Positions 12,500-23,271 of a DNA stretch of 64,000 nt are shown here, in pieces; position 1 is the stretch's first letter, and every line of letters begins with the position of its first letter. A program made the position numbers and the translations under genes. Origin of the DNA: Rutidosis leptorrhynchoides. Lineage: Eukaryota; Streptophyta; Magnoliopsida; Asterales; Asteraceae. The DNA lies in NCBI RefSeq assembly GCF_046630445.1, contig NC_092341.1, forward strand, positions 290,354,501-290,418,500. The letters run 5' to 3'. The notes beneath the pieces are model-generated. The model was not told the DNA's origin. It did not search any database and saw only the letters and a program-made list of their open reading frames with translations.

Positions 12500-12864
12500 A
12501 AACGATGCGCTGCCGTATTAAACCATGGGATCATATAATGTTTTGTATAATATTATTAGTGTGGTTTGCTTAATGTTCGATGTAAGATAAGTATATGTAA
12601 AATAGTGAAGTGTGAAATGCAATAATTTTCCATGGTTAAGTATTATTTAGATTGTAGTAATTGGTTCGGTACTAAGCTATTAAGTATGAACATTAACGGG
12701 TAGGTACTACCCTAGATATAATTATAAAACGCTAATAAGAAGAAAAGGCTTTTATAATAATACCTGGTTCATATTATTAATAAGCTATAATGTACTGTAA
12801 ATATACACTACATCTATAATATTCCATGTGAATAATTATTTTCTTTTCATTCTTATAGAAGAAT
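12500..12864 (+). other. Spacer between upstream ORF and gag-pol, with internal primer motif
   Basis: Non-coding, AT-rich. At 12693-12708 it has TTAACGGGTAGGTACT, the same 16 bases that precede the 3' LTR of this element (17328-17343). Confidence 0.6.
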
Positions 12865-15800
12865 ATGGCGCGATTGAACCGAATGACGGAACAAGAAATC
12901 CAGGAACTCATCAATCAGCGAGTGAACGACAGAATGTTATGGGTCGAGGCTGCAAGAGGTGCTGCAGTTAACCCAAATCCTCGTGTGGGGTGCACTTACA
13001 AAACTTTTCAAGCTTGCAAGCCCTCATCATTCAGTGGAACAGAAGGACCGATCGGTTTAACCCGGTGGATAGAAAAGATGGAAACTGTGTTCAAAATCAG
13101 TGGTTGTGTTGAAAAGGACATGACCAAATACGCATCGTGCACTTTACAAGATAGTGCACTCACGTGGTGGAAAAATTATGTGAAGGCTGTAGGAGGAGAT
13201 GTAGCTTATGATACTCCGTGGGAAGAATTCAAAACAATGTTAATCAATGAATATTGTCCAAGGAACGAGGTTAGGAAGTTGGAAGATGAGTTACGAAGTC
13301 TGAAGGTTATTGGTACTGAAATCACCAACTACAATCAGCGATTCATGGAATTAGTTTTGCTATGTCCTGAATTGGTTCCAACCGAAGAACGGAAGATTGA
13401 AATGTACAAAGATGGTTTGCCCAAAAAGGTCAAGGCAAATGTTACAGCATCGAAACCTAAGACAATTCATGAAGCTATAACCATGGCAAACGAGCTAATG
13501 GATCAGGTCATTTTGGATAAGAAAGCATTCAATACTGATGTGAAGGTATCAGGTAACAAGAGAAAGTGGAATGGAAGCTATGATCGAGGTAATCAACAAC
13601 AAACTTTTAAGAAACAAGAAACCCCGAAAGGTGCGGGTAGTGGTTCAGGTTTTGGTTACAAAGGACAAAGTCCTTTATGCAACCGATGTCACAAACATCA
13701 CTTTGGTTACTGTAGTGTGGTATGCAACAAATGTAATCGACAGGGTCATCTTGCTGAAGATTATAGGGCTCTCGTTACGAATACAAATGGTGCCAAGACT
13801 CCTGCCACCAACGCAAATAGAACTGCTTTGGCTACCATTACTTGTTTTGGGTGTGGAAAACAAGGCCAATATAAGAGCCAGTGCCCGAATCCAGAGAAGA
13901 ATATCGGACCTGCACGTGGAAGAGCATTTGTTATTAATGCTAAAGAGGCATGTGAAGACCCGGAGCTTGTTACGGGTACGTTTACCATTAATAACTTATC
14001 CGCATCTATTATATTTGATACTGGTGCTGATAGAAGTTACGTGTGTAGAGACTTTCACGCTAAATTGAATTGTTCATCATTACCTCTCGATGCTAAGTAC
14101 ATGATTGAGTTAGCTAATGGTAAACTAATTAAAGCCGATAAAATTTGCCGTGATTGTAAAATAAATTTAGCCGGAGAAACGTTTAAAATTGACTTGATAC
14201 CCGTAGAATTAGGAAGTTTTGATGTAATAGTCGGCATGGACTGGATGTCCAAAATAGGAGCTGAAGTTGTGTGCGCCAAGAAGGCAATTCGCATTCCTCG
14301 TAAGGATAAAACGCCAGTAATGATTTATGGAGAGAAGGGTAACTCAAAGCTAAAACTCATTAGTTATTTGAAAGCTCAAAAGTGCTTGAAGAAAGGGTGC
14401 TATGCTATCTTAGCACATGTTAATAAAGTCGAAACAAAGAAAAAAGTGAAGAGCATCAATGACGTGCCTGTGGCAAGAGATTTTCCTGAAGTCTTTCCGG
14501 AAAAGTTGCCGGGATTACCTCCATTTAGATCTGTAGAATTTCAAATAGATTTAGTACCAGGAGCTGCACCAGTGGCTCGTGCTCCATATAGACTTGCACC
14601 GTCCGAGTTAAAAGAACTTCAGAGTCAGTTAAAAGAATTACTGGATCATGGATTCATACGACCAAGTACTTCACCGTGGGGAGCTCCGATTCTATTTGTT
14701 AAAAAGAAAGATGGATCTTTTAGGATGTGTATAGATTATCGTGAATTAAATAAGTTAACTATCAAGAATCGGTATCCACTACCGAGAATTGACGACTTAT
14801 TTGATCAACTCCAAGGATCATGTGTGTACTCAAAAATTGACTTAAGGTCGGGCTATCATCAATTACGTGTCAAAGAAGAAGATATACCGAAAACTGCTTT
14901 TCGGACACGTTATGGTCATTACGAATTTTTGGTTATGCCGTTTGGATTGACGAATGCGCCAGCTGTATTCATGGACCTCATGAATCGAGTTTGTAGTCCG
15001 TATTTAGATAAGTTTGTTATCGTTTTCATTGATGATATTCTTATCTATTCCAAGAGTGAGCAAGAGCATGAAGAGCATTTAAGGTTGATATTAGAGTTGT
15101 TGAGAAAAGAACAACTATATGCTAAATTTTCTAAGTGTGCTTTTTGGTTGAAAGAAGTTCAATTTCTTGGCCACGTTGTTAGTAGCAAAGGAATTCAGGT
15201 TGATCCAGCAAAAACTGAAGCCATTGAAAAATGGGAGACTCCTAAGACACCAACGCAGATACGTCAATTTTTGGGTTTAGCCGGTTATTATAGAAGGTTT
15301 ATTCAAGATTTTTCCCGAATAGCTAAGCCGTTGACAGCGTTAACGCAAAAAGGGAAGAAATATGAATGGACTTCTGAGCAGGAGAGTGCATTTCAATTAC
15401 TAAAGAAGAAGTTAACTACGGCGCCTATTTTATCGTTACCAGAAGGGAACGATGATTTTGAAATATATTGTGACGCTTCGCGACAAGGTTTTGGTTGCGT
15501 TCTTATGCAACGAAAGAAAGTTATTGCATACGCATCCCGACAATTGAAGATTCACGAGCGGAATTATACGACGCATGATCTAGAACTGGGAGCAGTCGTG
15601 TTTGCATTGAAGATATGGAGACACTACTTGTATGGGGTTAAATGCACTGTGTTTACTGATCATAAAAGCCTTCAACATATTTTTGATCAGAAACAGCTGA
15701 ACATGAGACAACGTAGGTGGGTCGAGTTAATAAACGACTATGATTGTGAAATTCGTTATCATCCCGGGAAGGCGAACGTGGTGGCCGATGCTTTAAGCAG

Positions 15801-17295
15801 AAAGGAACGAGAACCAATTCGAGTACGAGCGATGAACATAAAAATTCGCATGAATCTCAACTCACAAATCAAAGAAGTTCAACGAGAAGCACTTACTAAA
15901 GAAAATATAGGAAATGAAATAATGAAGAAGTATGAGAAGCAACTCGTTATGCGGGAAGATGGAATTCGATATTTTGCAAATCGTATTTGGGTACCGAAGT
16001 TGGGTGGATTAAGGAAGTTGATATTAAATGAGGCACATAAGACAAGATACTCGATACATCCTGGAGTTGGAAAGATGTACCAAGATCTTAAGACACATTA
16101 TTGGTGGCCTAATTTAAAGACAGACGTTGCAACATATGTTGGGGAATGTTTAACTTGTTCCAAAGTCAAAGCTGAACACCAGAAGCCGTCAGGGTTACTT
16201 CAACAACCAGAAATCCCAGAATGGAAATGGGATGGTATTACCATGGATTTCATCACGAAGTTACCAAAGACTGCCTGGGGATACGACACCATTTGGGTGA
16301 TTGTTGATCGTCTCACCAAGTCTGCACACTTCTTGCCTATAAAGGAAACGGATAGAATGGAGAAACTATTACGATTGTATATAAAGGAAGTTGTTTCAAG
16401 GCATGGAATACCTATTTCCATTATATCCGATCGTGATAGTAGATTTACATCAAAGTTCTGGCAATCACTACAGGAGGCCCTAGGAACTCGTTTGGATATG
16501 AGTACCGCGTATCATCCGCAAACCGACGGGCAGAGTGAAAGAACGATTCAGACTCTTGAAGACATGCTCAGGGCATGTGTGATCGATTTTGGAAACGGAT
16601 GGGATAAATATCTACCATTAGCAGAATTCTCGTATAATAATAGTTATCATGCGAGCATTAAAGCTGCGCCATTCGAAGCATTGTACGGAAGGAAGTGTAG
16701 ATCTCCTATTTGTTGGAATGAAGTAGGAGATCGACAATTAACTGGTCCCGAGATCATACACGAAACGACTGAGAAGATAGTACAAATCAAGGAGAGATTG
16801 AAAACAGCCCGTAGTCGCCAAAAGAGCTACGCCGATGTTCGAAGGAAACCATTAGAGTTTCAGATCGGTGACATGGTTATGTTAAAGGTGTCACCTTGGA
16901 AAGGTGTAATACGTTTTGGAAAAAGGGGTAAACTAAACCCAAGGTATGTAGGCCCGTTCAAGATCATCGAACGCATTGGACCGGTAGCTTATCGACTCGA
17001 GTTACCGCAACAACTCGCCGGAGTACATAATACCTTTCACGTCTCAAACCTTAAGAAGTGTCTTGCAAAGGAAGACCTCACCATTCCTCTTGAAGAAATC
17101 CATGTCGACGAGAAACTACAATTCATCGAAGAACCAATCGAAATCATGGATCGTGAAGTTAAACGGCTCAAGCAGAGCAACATACCGATCGTTAAGGTTC
17201 GTTGGAATGCTCGAAGGGGTCCCGAGTTTACTTGGGAACGAGAGGATCAAATGAAACAAAAATATCCACACTTGTTTTCCGATGACGCAAAATAG
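12865..17295 (+). CDS. Gag-Pol polyprotein of chromovirus element A
   Basis: One open frame of 1476 codons. Order: gag capsid region (about 45-215), three zinc-knuckle positions (about 270-350), aspartic protease with D-T-G at 385-387, reverse transcriptase (D659 in [15 protein letters not shown] with D723/D724), RNase H (D870 in YCDAS), integrase with HHCC region and D1128, D1189, E1225 (35 residues between the last two), and a C-terminal chromodomain about 1422-1471. The polyprotein makes the virus-like particle, copies RNA into DNA and inserts it, and the chromodomain directs targeting. Oddities: the second zinc knuckle has Tyr for its last Cys (C-N-K-C...H-L-A-E-D-Y) and the third has Gln for His (G-Q-Y-K-S-Q-C). 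Gag and pol share one frame, so no frameshift is needed. Start chosen at the ATG shortly before the conserved gag region. Confidence 0.95.
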   Translation: MARLNRMTEQEIQELINQRVNDRMLWVEAARGAAVNPNPRVGCTYKTFQACKPSSFSGTEGPIGLTRWIEKMETVFKISGCVEKDMTKYASCTLQDSALTWWKNYVKAVGGDVAYDTPWEEFKTMLINEYCPRNEVRKLEDELRSLKVIGTEITNYNQRFMELVLLCPELVPTEERKIEMYKDGLPKKVKANVTASKPKTIHEAITMANELMDQVILDKKAFNTDVKVSGNKRKWNGSYDRGNQQQTFKKQETPKGAGSGSGFGYKGQSPLCNRCHKHHFGYCSVVCNKCNRQGHLAEDYRALVTNTNGAKTPATNANRTALATITCFGCGKQGQYKSQCPNPEKNIGPARGRAFVINAKEACEDPELVTGTFTINNLSASIIFDTGADRSYVCRDFHAKLNCSSLPLDAKYMIELANGKLIKADKICRDCKINLAGETFKIDLIPVELGSFDVIVGMDWMSKIGAEVVCAKKAIRIPRKDKTPVMIYGEKGNSKLKLISYLKAQKCLKKGCYAILAHVNKVETKKKVKSINDVPVARDFPEVFPEKLPGLPPFRSVEFQIDLVPGAAPVARAPYRLAPSELKELQSQLKELLDHGFIRPSTSPWGAPILFVKKKDGSFRMCIDYRELNKLTIKNRYPLPRIDDLFDQLQGSCVYSKIDLRSGYHQLRVKEEDIPKTAFRTRYGHYEFLVMPFGLTNAPAVFMDLMNRVCSPYLDKFVIVFIDDILIYSKSEQEHEEHLRLILELLRKEQLYAKFSKCAFWLKEVQFLGHVVSSKGIQVDPAKTEAIEKWETPKTPTQIRQFLGLAGYYRRFIQDFSRIAKPLTALTQKGKKYEWTSEQESAFQLLKKKLTTAPILSLPEGNDDFEIYCDASRQGFGCVLMQRKKVIAYASRQLKIHERNYTTHDLELGAVVFALKIWRHYLYGVKCTVFTDHKSLQHIFDQKQLNMRQRRWVELINDYDCEIRYHPGKANVVADALSRKEREPIRVRAMNIKIRMNLNSQIKEVQREALTKENIGNEIMKKYEKQLVMREDGIRYFANRIWVPKLGGLRKLILNEAHKTRYSIHPGVGKMYQDLKTHYWWPNLKTDVATYVGECLTCSKVKAEHQKPSGLLQQPEIPEWKWDGITMDFITKLPKTAWGYDTIWVIVDRLTKSAHFLPIKETDRMEKLLRLYIKEVVSRHGIPISIISDRDSRFTSKFWQSLQEALGTRLDMSTAYHPQTDGQSERTIQTLEDMLRACVIDFGNGWDKYLPLAEFSYNNSYHASIKAAPFEALYGRKCRSPICWNEVGDRQLTGPEIIHETTEKIVQIKERLKTARSRQKSYADVRRKPLEFQIGDMVMLKVSPWKGVIRFGKRGKLNPRYVGPFKIIERIGPVAYRLELPQQLAGVHNTFHVSNLKKCLAKEDLTIPLEEIHVDEKLQFIEEPIEIMDREVKRLKQSNIPIVKVRWNARRGPEFTWEREDQMKQKYPHLFSDDAK

Positions 17296-17306
17296 GTACA
17301 ATTTTA

Positions 17307-17343
17307 AAATTTCGGGACGAAATTTATTTAACGGGTAGGTACT
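17307..17343 (+). promoter_or_regulatory. Palindrome plus primer motif before the 3' LTR, element A
   Basis: AAATTTCGGGACGAAATTT at 17307-17325, then TTAACGGGTAGGTACT running into the LTR at 17343. Position and G-rich core fit the plus-strand primer of a Ty3/gypsy element. Confidence 0.75.
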
Positions 17344-20027
17344 GTAATGACCCGCACTTTTTCGATCGTTCTATACTTATAAGATTAATATTTATATAAA
17401 TTAAACCTTACCAACATGATAAGCAATCCAAATTGTTAAGATTTATGTTTTTGAAAAGAGTTTTACACAACGTTTGACCGTCTAGTTTGACCGATGATAT
17501 CACGAACTATACAATATATGATAATTATACATACATATTTAACATGATCTAAGGATGTTTTAATATCTCATTTTGTATTAATAACAAAAAGTCATAAGTA
17601 TATTTTGAAACTACTAACTTAAGTTTTCAAAACAATAACCATACGTAACGTTATTTGACATAAATACTGATGATTTATAATGTTTATACATATATCGTAT
17701 AAGTAATGTATTTAATCATTTTTAAAGGGCTTTTATACATAAAACAATATAAGTATATTTACAAAAGATAGTTATATTTGAATTCTCGTTCCGTTTCCTC
17801 AATAATCCTATACGTATATCTAGGGTACTATACACAGCTTCTAGAAGTATTTACTATTGGTATATACCAATAGAAATCTTCAATTATTGGAATAATATGT
17901 CATTCATGACATAATAAATTTTAACTTATCTTAGATATTTTCACTAAAAACCAAATTTTCAAGCCTATAAATAAGCACCATTTCTAACTCATTTTTACAC
18001 ATTCATTTTCCAAATTTTACTTCCAATTTTCACACACACTTGCAAGAACTCTCTCAACTTTTATTTTACTACTTCTTTCCAGCAACTTTACATTTTAAAC
18101 TTGAGGTAAAAACTCTACTTCAACTCTTTTTCAATTCATATATTTATAGCTATATATATAAGAGTTTATAAACTAGAACATAGTTTGAATGATTTCAAAC
18201 TTGTTCGCAAACTAAATAGATCCTTCTAACTTAACTTTTAAAATACTTCAAGACCTGTAATATAACTTAAAAATATGCTAATTTAACAAGGTATAACTTG
18301 GTTTTTCAAAGAACACCTTAAAAACTGTTTTTATGACGTCGGAGTGCAACCGGGGGCTGTTTTGGGTTGGATAATTAAAAACCATCTTAAACTTTGAATT
18401 GGAGGTTTATTTTCTGGAAAAATGATTTTTACTATGAATATGATAACACATAAAAATTTCATGATTTAACTCAAAGTATAAGTATTTTTAGAAAAATAAT
18501 CATTTAAGGTTGTTTACATGATGGAAAATGATTAACTTCATAAGTTTCACTAAAGTTTGACCTATGACCTGTGATTTCGAATACAAACTAAGGTATTTAC
18601 AGTTCATAGTCTTAAAGAGGGACTCGATCCAAGGAAGTGGCAAGTTGAATCAACGAAAACGGAGTTGTAACGAAGAAACTATGACCAAAACGAGATCGGA
18701 TATCTAAGACTAGTTTGGCTACGAAAATAATTGGAGAAAATTAAATAAATCACATCTTTTTAAAATAACATGATATTTTATATATATGTACTCATAATTT
18801 AATTTTATATGGTTCAGGATCACCCGTAAACAATACGAGAAGATTAATCATAAGATCCCATGATTGTACGCAACACGTCATTTGACAACACCGGTACTTT
18901 ATGTACGCAACACGTCATTTGACAACACCGGTACCGTGGGTCAAGATTAATCTCGACCAATACATATACGTTGGGGGTTTTATTTATTTCGTTGGGGGTT
19001 TATTAAACATCTAAATATGAACCATTAAAATTGAATTACTAACAACGAACTGCTAACTACGGACTAAGGAATTATAAAAAGTATTAAAAGTATAACAAGA
19101 ATATATATGTGACGTTGTTTAAAAAGAAAAGGTATTGATATATTATATATGGATAGGTTCGTGATATCAACCGGGAGACCAAGTCAAAATATATATATCT
19201 TCAAGACGAAAGTGAGTATATAGTCCCACTTTTAAACTCTAAATATTTCGGGATGAGAATACATGTATTTTATGTTTTACGTTATGGACACAAGTAACTG
19301 AAAAATATATTCTACGTTGAGTTGTACCACTGGCATACTTCCCTGTAGCTTGGTAACTGTTATTTACAGCGGTATTGTAAACGCGAATCCTGTTGATAGA
19401 TCTATCGGGCCTGACAACCCCAACCGGACTGGACGACCAGTATTCAACGGTTGCACAGTACTTCGTTTCGTGACTACACTTGGTACGGTGTAGTAAGATT
19501 TCATATTAAAGGGAATATGCGACGTGATTAAATGTTAAGTATGGTTACCAAGTGCCCAACCACTTAGAATATTTTTATGAAACTGTTTATATATGAAATC
19601 TTGTGGTCTATATATATATTGCTGCCGGCACTAAACCTATATCTCACCAACTTTATGTTGACGTTTTAAACATGTTTATTCTCAGGTGATAATTAGAAGT
19701 TTCCGCTGCATTATGTTGAATTTGAGCAGGATCTTGCGTACGCATATTTGTGTCAAAAATAAAACTGCATACCCGAGGATTTGTGTTGTAAAATATACTA
19801 GAAATCGTGTTGTTATCATTATTTGTAAAGTTTGTAAGTCGAAGATTATCGCTAAACGATAATCATCTTTCTATCGTCTAAAGCTTGTATCAAAAATAAG
19901 ATTTGTGGTTTGTAATGTAAAATATATGCAGTTTTTTTTTTAAAAATGTCTCATATAGAGGTCAATACCTCGCAATGAAATCATACGTTATCTAACTCGT
20001 TCTTAGGGTTAAGGACGGGTTATGACA
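17343..20027 (+). repeat. 3' LTR of element A
   Basis: 2685 bp, almost identical to 9199-11884. TATA box at 17966-17973. Confidence 0.92.
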
Positions 20028-20423
20028 CATGATTAGTGATTTTGAGGTTTTGGTTAGGGTTTGACAACTCTTAAAACGAACTTTTGATGCGTTGAATGCT
20101 TGTTAATGTTATTGATAAGTGTTTAGTTGTATTACATGTTTCATTACCTTCAAAACGGCATATCATATGTATAAATTGGATTCCCGAAACTTAAATTGCA
20201 ATTGATGAACTTGAAACTTGAAAATAAACCTCTATTGATCACTTGACGGGATTTCGGTTATTGTATATGATGTTTTTGCTTGATGAAAAGTACTTAGTTG
20301 CGTTCCTTGTCGAAAGAGCTTTCCGGTGATATAAAATACATGTTCTAATTGTTTGCGGATCATAAATTGTGATTGTTTGAAGTTTGGGTCGTGCACTTGT
20401 GTTTTTCTGCAAACAGGACCTGA

Positions 20424-20553
20424 ATGCCCATTGGGACGCCGTCCTGATTTTTGGGACGCCGTCCCACTCTTCAATTTGGGACGCCGTCCTGATTTTGGGA
20501 CGCCGTCCCACTCTTCATATTGGGACACCGTCCTGATTTTGGGACACCGTCCT
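20424..20553. repeat. Palindromic minisatellite in element B LTR
   Basis: Six spaced copies of GGGACGCCGTCC or GGGACACCGTCC; each core GGACGCCGTCC is nearly self-complementary. The same array is in the 3' LTR (26882-27005), and a four-copy version is in element C's LTR (29788-29871). Confidence 0.85.
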
Positions 20554-20700
20554 GATACACTAAAATGGGCTGTTTTGCTTGGTCATTTGACGTAAAATGT
20601 TTGATATGCTACGGACCTCCGATTAACATGAAACTTGGCCAACATGCTCATATATGATTATATAACTTAGAAAAATTGTCGGATACCCGACCCGACCCCG

Positions 20701-20743
20701 TTGACTTTGACTTTGACCAAGTTTGACTTTTAGTCAAACTTAA
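20701..20743 (+). promoter_or_regulatory. W-box cluster in element B LTR
   Basis: TTGACTTTGACTTTGACC and nearby TTGAC/GTCAA cores, five in about 43 bp. TTGAC is the core bound by plant WRKY factors. Repeated at 27153-27195 and 30014-30056 in the other LTRs. Confidence 0.5.
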
Positions 20744-21761
20744 CTAAACACTTATGCAATCGTTCTAGTCTTTATTTTATACTTGATTCTTGCATGAAAC
20801 TTGACAACGTGATTCACATGCTATACTTTTCGAGTCATAACGAGCCATAGGACTAATTGAACACATTTCACCCGACCTTGTGTCGTAACCGGTTAATTGA
20901 TACAACTTATTTGTTTAGGTCAAGACTAGCACTATCCTTCGCACACGTTATTTTGTGAAGTACTTTTCGTACGTGCACTCAAGGTGAGATCATAGTCCCA
21001 CTTTTACTCTTTTTGAACTTACATTTGGGATGAGAAAACATAAACATTTCTTTACTAAGTGAACACAAGTACAGGAAAACAAACATTCTACATACGAGTT
21101 TAGAACAAAATCCTCAATTCGATTATCATTAGTTACACTTGCCGGGTGTAAGCGAGAACTTATGTTGTATGGATCCATATGGGTTTGACAAACCCTCATT
21201 CAAAAAGTTCGCTACCGTTTACGAATGAAATATATTTTCGAGAAACAGTGTATGTTCTAGCACTAAGTGATGGGGTTCAATGGGAGAAATGTTAAGCATT
21301 GATAATTGGGTGCTCGTGAAACAAATTTTGGAATGGTTAACTATTAATTCGATGTTGCAAATCTTGTGGTTCAATCTACTTATTTACTCACTTACTTACT
21401 TAAACCTATGATTTCACCAACGTTTTCGTTGACAGATTTCTATGTTTTTCTCAGGTCTTTGAACGATATGTGTTACATGCTTCCGCTCATTATTTTGATA
21501 CTTGCTTTGGATGTCGAGTATTTATGCATACACGGAGCATCTTTTGGCTACTTTTAAATTGTGTCGCATAAGTTTCATTTGTAGTTATAACTTTGTAACG
21601 TAACTTGTGGTGGAACTATTCTCGTAAACTTTGAACAATCTTTACATTTGAAATGAATGCGACATATCTTTTGGTCAAACGTTTTTTTAAAGACTTATGA
21701 CCACGTAACGGGACCTAAGTAGACGGCGCCGTCAATGACGATTTTGTCGGGTCGCTACAGA

Positions 21762-21773
21762 TGGTATCAGAGC
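21762..21773 (+). promoter_or_regulatory. Primer binding site, element B
   Basis: TGGTATCAGAGC two bases after the 5' LTR end, as in element A; complementary to initiator tRNA-Met. Confidence 0.9.
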
Positions 21774-21998
21774 GTTGGTTGTAGGGATTTAGAGTTCATT
21801 GGTGTCGACCCCGAGTCATAGGGTACATTGGTGAGTCTAGTTACAACCGGCATATAGACTTGAAGTAGGAATTACTTGACTACTTGTGCATTTATACTCG
21901 AACGCTTCTACTCATATCTACTCTTAGTTCCTCTTAATCTCACGTTGTTTAATTTGATTGACACGCCACCTTGACTATATGAAATGATGTCGAATGCA

Positions 21999-22051
21999 CA
22001 TATGAATCAGGGTAATATAATTTCCGGGATTATATTACGGTGACTCATATG
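21999..22051 (+). other. Conserved hairpin between PBS and gag, element B
   Basis: Two 23-nt arms pair at 20 positions around a 7-nt loop (TTCCGGG). Outer stem CATATGA with TCATATG; inner stem GTAATATAAT with ATTATATTAC. It lies about 230 bases after the PBS and 130 before the gag ATG. Confidence 0.7.
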
Positions 22052-22182
22052 AACGTTCCGACATTATGACATAAAGAATTTAAGACGAGTCGAGGAAAAA
22101 ACTTCTCTTTATCTTTATTCTATATCACGGTTAGTATTATTGAGAATACTAATCAATGATATTCTTGTGTCATGAAGGAACA

Positions 22183-23271
22183 ATGGCTCACCAAGGTCAA
22201 CCCAATACTCCTTCCGAAACTCTCGAACAAGCTCTTCAACGAATGATAACCACCGCCGTGGGTGCGGCCGTGGCCGATCACTTTTCCAACAACAATAATC
22301 ATGGAGCTGGTAATTCAAACGAGGGGTGCTCCTACAAGAACTTCATGGGGTGCAAACCTCCCACTTTCGATGGAACCGAGGGACCGGTTGCTCTCACCAA
22401 ATGGGTTGAACAAACGGAAGCCGTTTTTAACATAAGCGGTTGTCGGGACCAAGATAAGGTCAAGTTTTCCACCCTCACTCTCACCGGTATTGCTTTCTCA
22501 TGGTGGAACACGTATGTACAATCGGTGGGTATCGATGAAGCCCACACACTCTCTTGGACCGAATTAAGAGAAAGAATGATCACCGAATACTTTCCGCGCG
22601 ACGAAACTCGAAGGCTCGAACAGGGGCTAAGAAATTTACAAACGATCCGGAATGACCTCGAAGCTTATAATCAACGGTTTGCTGAACTAGTCTTAATGTG
22701 TCCAAACCTCATGACTCTCGAGTCCCTAAGAGTTGAACTTTACATGGATGGCCTTCCGAAGAGCATTCAACACAGGGTAATGTCATCCAAACCCGCCAAA
22801 CTACAAGAGGCTTTAACGATGGCTCGCCAATCTATAGAAACGGTGGATGAAATTGAAGCACCGGCACCAACGGCCGAGGACCAACCGGGTAACAACAAAA
22901 GAAAATGGGAAGCCTCTCAATCCAGCAACTACAACAGCAACAACTTTGCCAAGGAACTTTTCACCTCCGTCGGCAAGAAAAGTTATGCTGGAACTCGACC
23001 TTTTTGCAACAAATGCCACAAGCATCACTTTGGTGAATGTGGCAAGCTAATTTGCCACCGGTGCCAGGGAAGTGGTCATATTGCCAAATATTGTGGAAGT
23101 ACCGCCCCCGTCAGTCAAAAGGGACCCAACACACAAAAGCCGGGTGTTTGTTTCGAATGTGGCCAACCGGGTCATTTTAGGAATGCATGTCCAACGAAGA
23201 AAGCCAACCCCAACACACGCGGCCGAACTTCCAACATTAGCACCGAGGATGCTCGAGACGACATGAACTAG
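22183..23271 (+). CDS. Gag of element B
   Basis: Intact gag frame. An ATG at 22156 is in frame, but the one at 22183 (ACAATGGCT context, protein starting MAHQGQ) fits better; the upstream one would add nine residues. It has a capsid region like that of element A, then three intact zinc knuckles: CNKCHKHHFGEC, CHRCQGSGHIAKYC and CFECGQPGHFRNAC. The frame stops at 23269-23271. Comparison with element A around the protease start (VTGTF) suggests that a single lost base just before the stop cut gag from pol. Gag packages the element RNA into particles; this copy could still do so while pol cannot work. Confidence 0.85.
   Translation: MAHQGQPNTPSETLEQALQRMITTAVGAAVADHFSNNNNHGAGNSNEGCSYKNFMGCKPPTFDGTEGPVALTKWVEQTEAVFNISGCRDQDKVKFSTLTLTGIAFSWWNTYVQSVGIDEAHTLSWTELRERMITEYFPRDETRRLEQGLRNLQTIRNDLEAYNQRFAELVLMCPNLMTLESLRVELYMDGLPKSIQHRVMSSKPAKLQEALTMARQSIETVDEIEAPAPTAEDQPGNNKRKWEASQSSNYNSNNFAKELFTSVGKKSYAGTRPFCNKCHKHHFGECGKLICHRCQGSGHIAKYCGSTAPVSQKGPNTQKPGVCFECGQPGHFRNACPTKKANPNTRGRTSNISTEDARDDMN

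Larger units (their letters stand above)
9199..20027 (+). mobile_element. Element A: full-length Ty3/gypsy chromovirus (Tekay-like)
   Basis: Complete element of 10829 bp with LTRs at 9199-11884 and 17343-20027, tRNA-Met PBS, a small upstream ORF, an uninterrupted gag-pol frame ending in a chromodomain, and the palindrome plus primer motif. The 5-bp target duplication CATGA flanks it (9194-9198 and 20028-20032), and the empty site is seen in the other LTR of element B near 26480-26484. By eye the LTRs differ by 3 substitutions and 2 small indels, so the insertion is recent. The C-terminal chromodomain with D-D-E integrase places it among chromoviruses; the Tekay clade is my reading of the chromodomain and LTR style. 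Confidence 0.93.
20028..21759 (+). repeat. 5' LTR of element B, right part
   Basis: Continues B's LTR after element A; matches 26480-28211. Contains a palindromic minisatellite (20424-20553), a cluster of TTGAC W-box cores (20701-20743), a CAACG/CGTTG hairpin (21418-21431) followed by CTCAGG, and the 12-bp palindrome GACGGCGCCGTC (21722-21733) close to the LTR end ...CGCTACA. Confidence 0.9.

Noticed and set aside
12025..12534. 169-codon minus-strand open frame
   Set aside because: Shadow of the upstream ORF of element A; no known motif and no supporting signals.
20424..20553. Regularly spaced palindromic repeats that might suggest a CRISPR array
   Set aside because: Units are short, spacers are near-identical, and the array is part of a plant LTR present in both LTR copies.
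20232..20595. Open frames over the B LTR minisatellite, repeated at 26684-27047
   Set aside because: They exist only because the LTR is duplicated and contains a repeat; LTRs do not encode proteins here.
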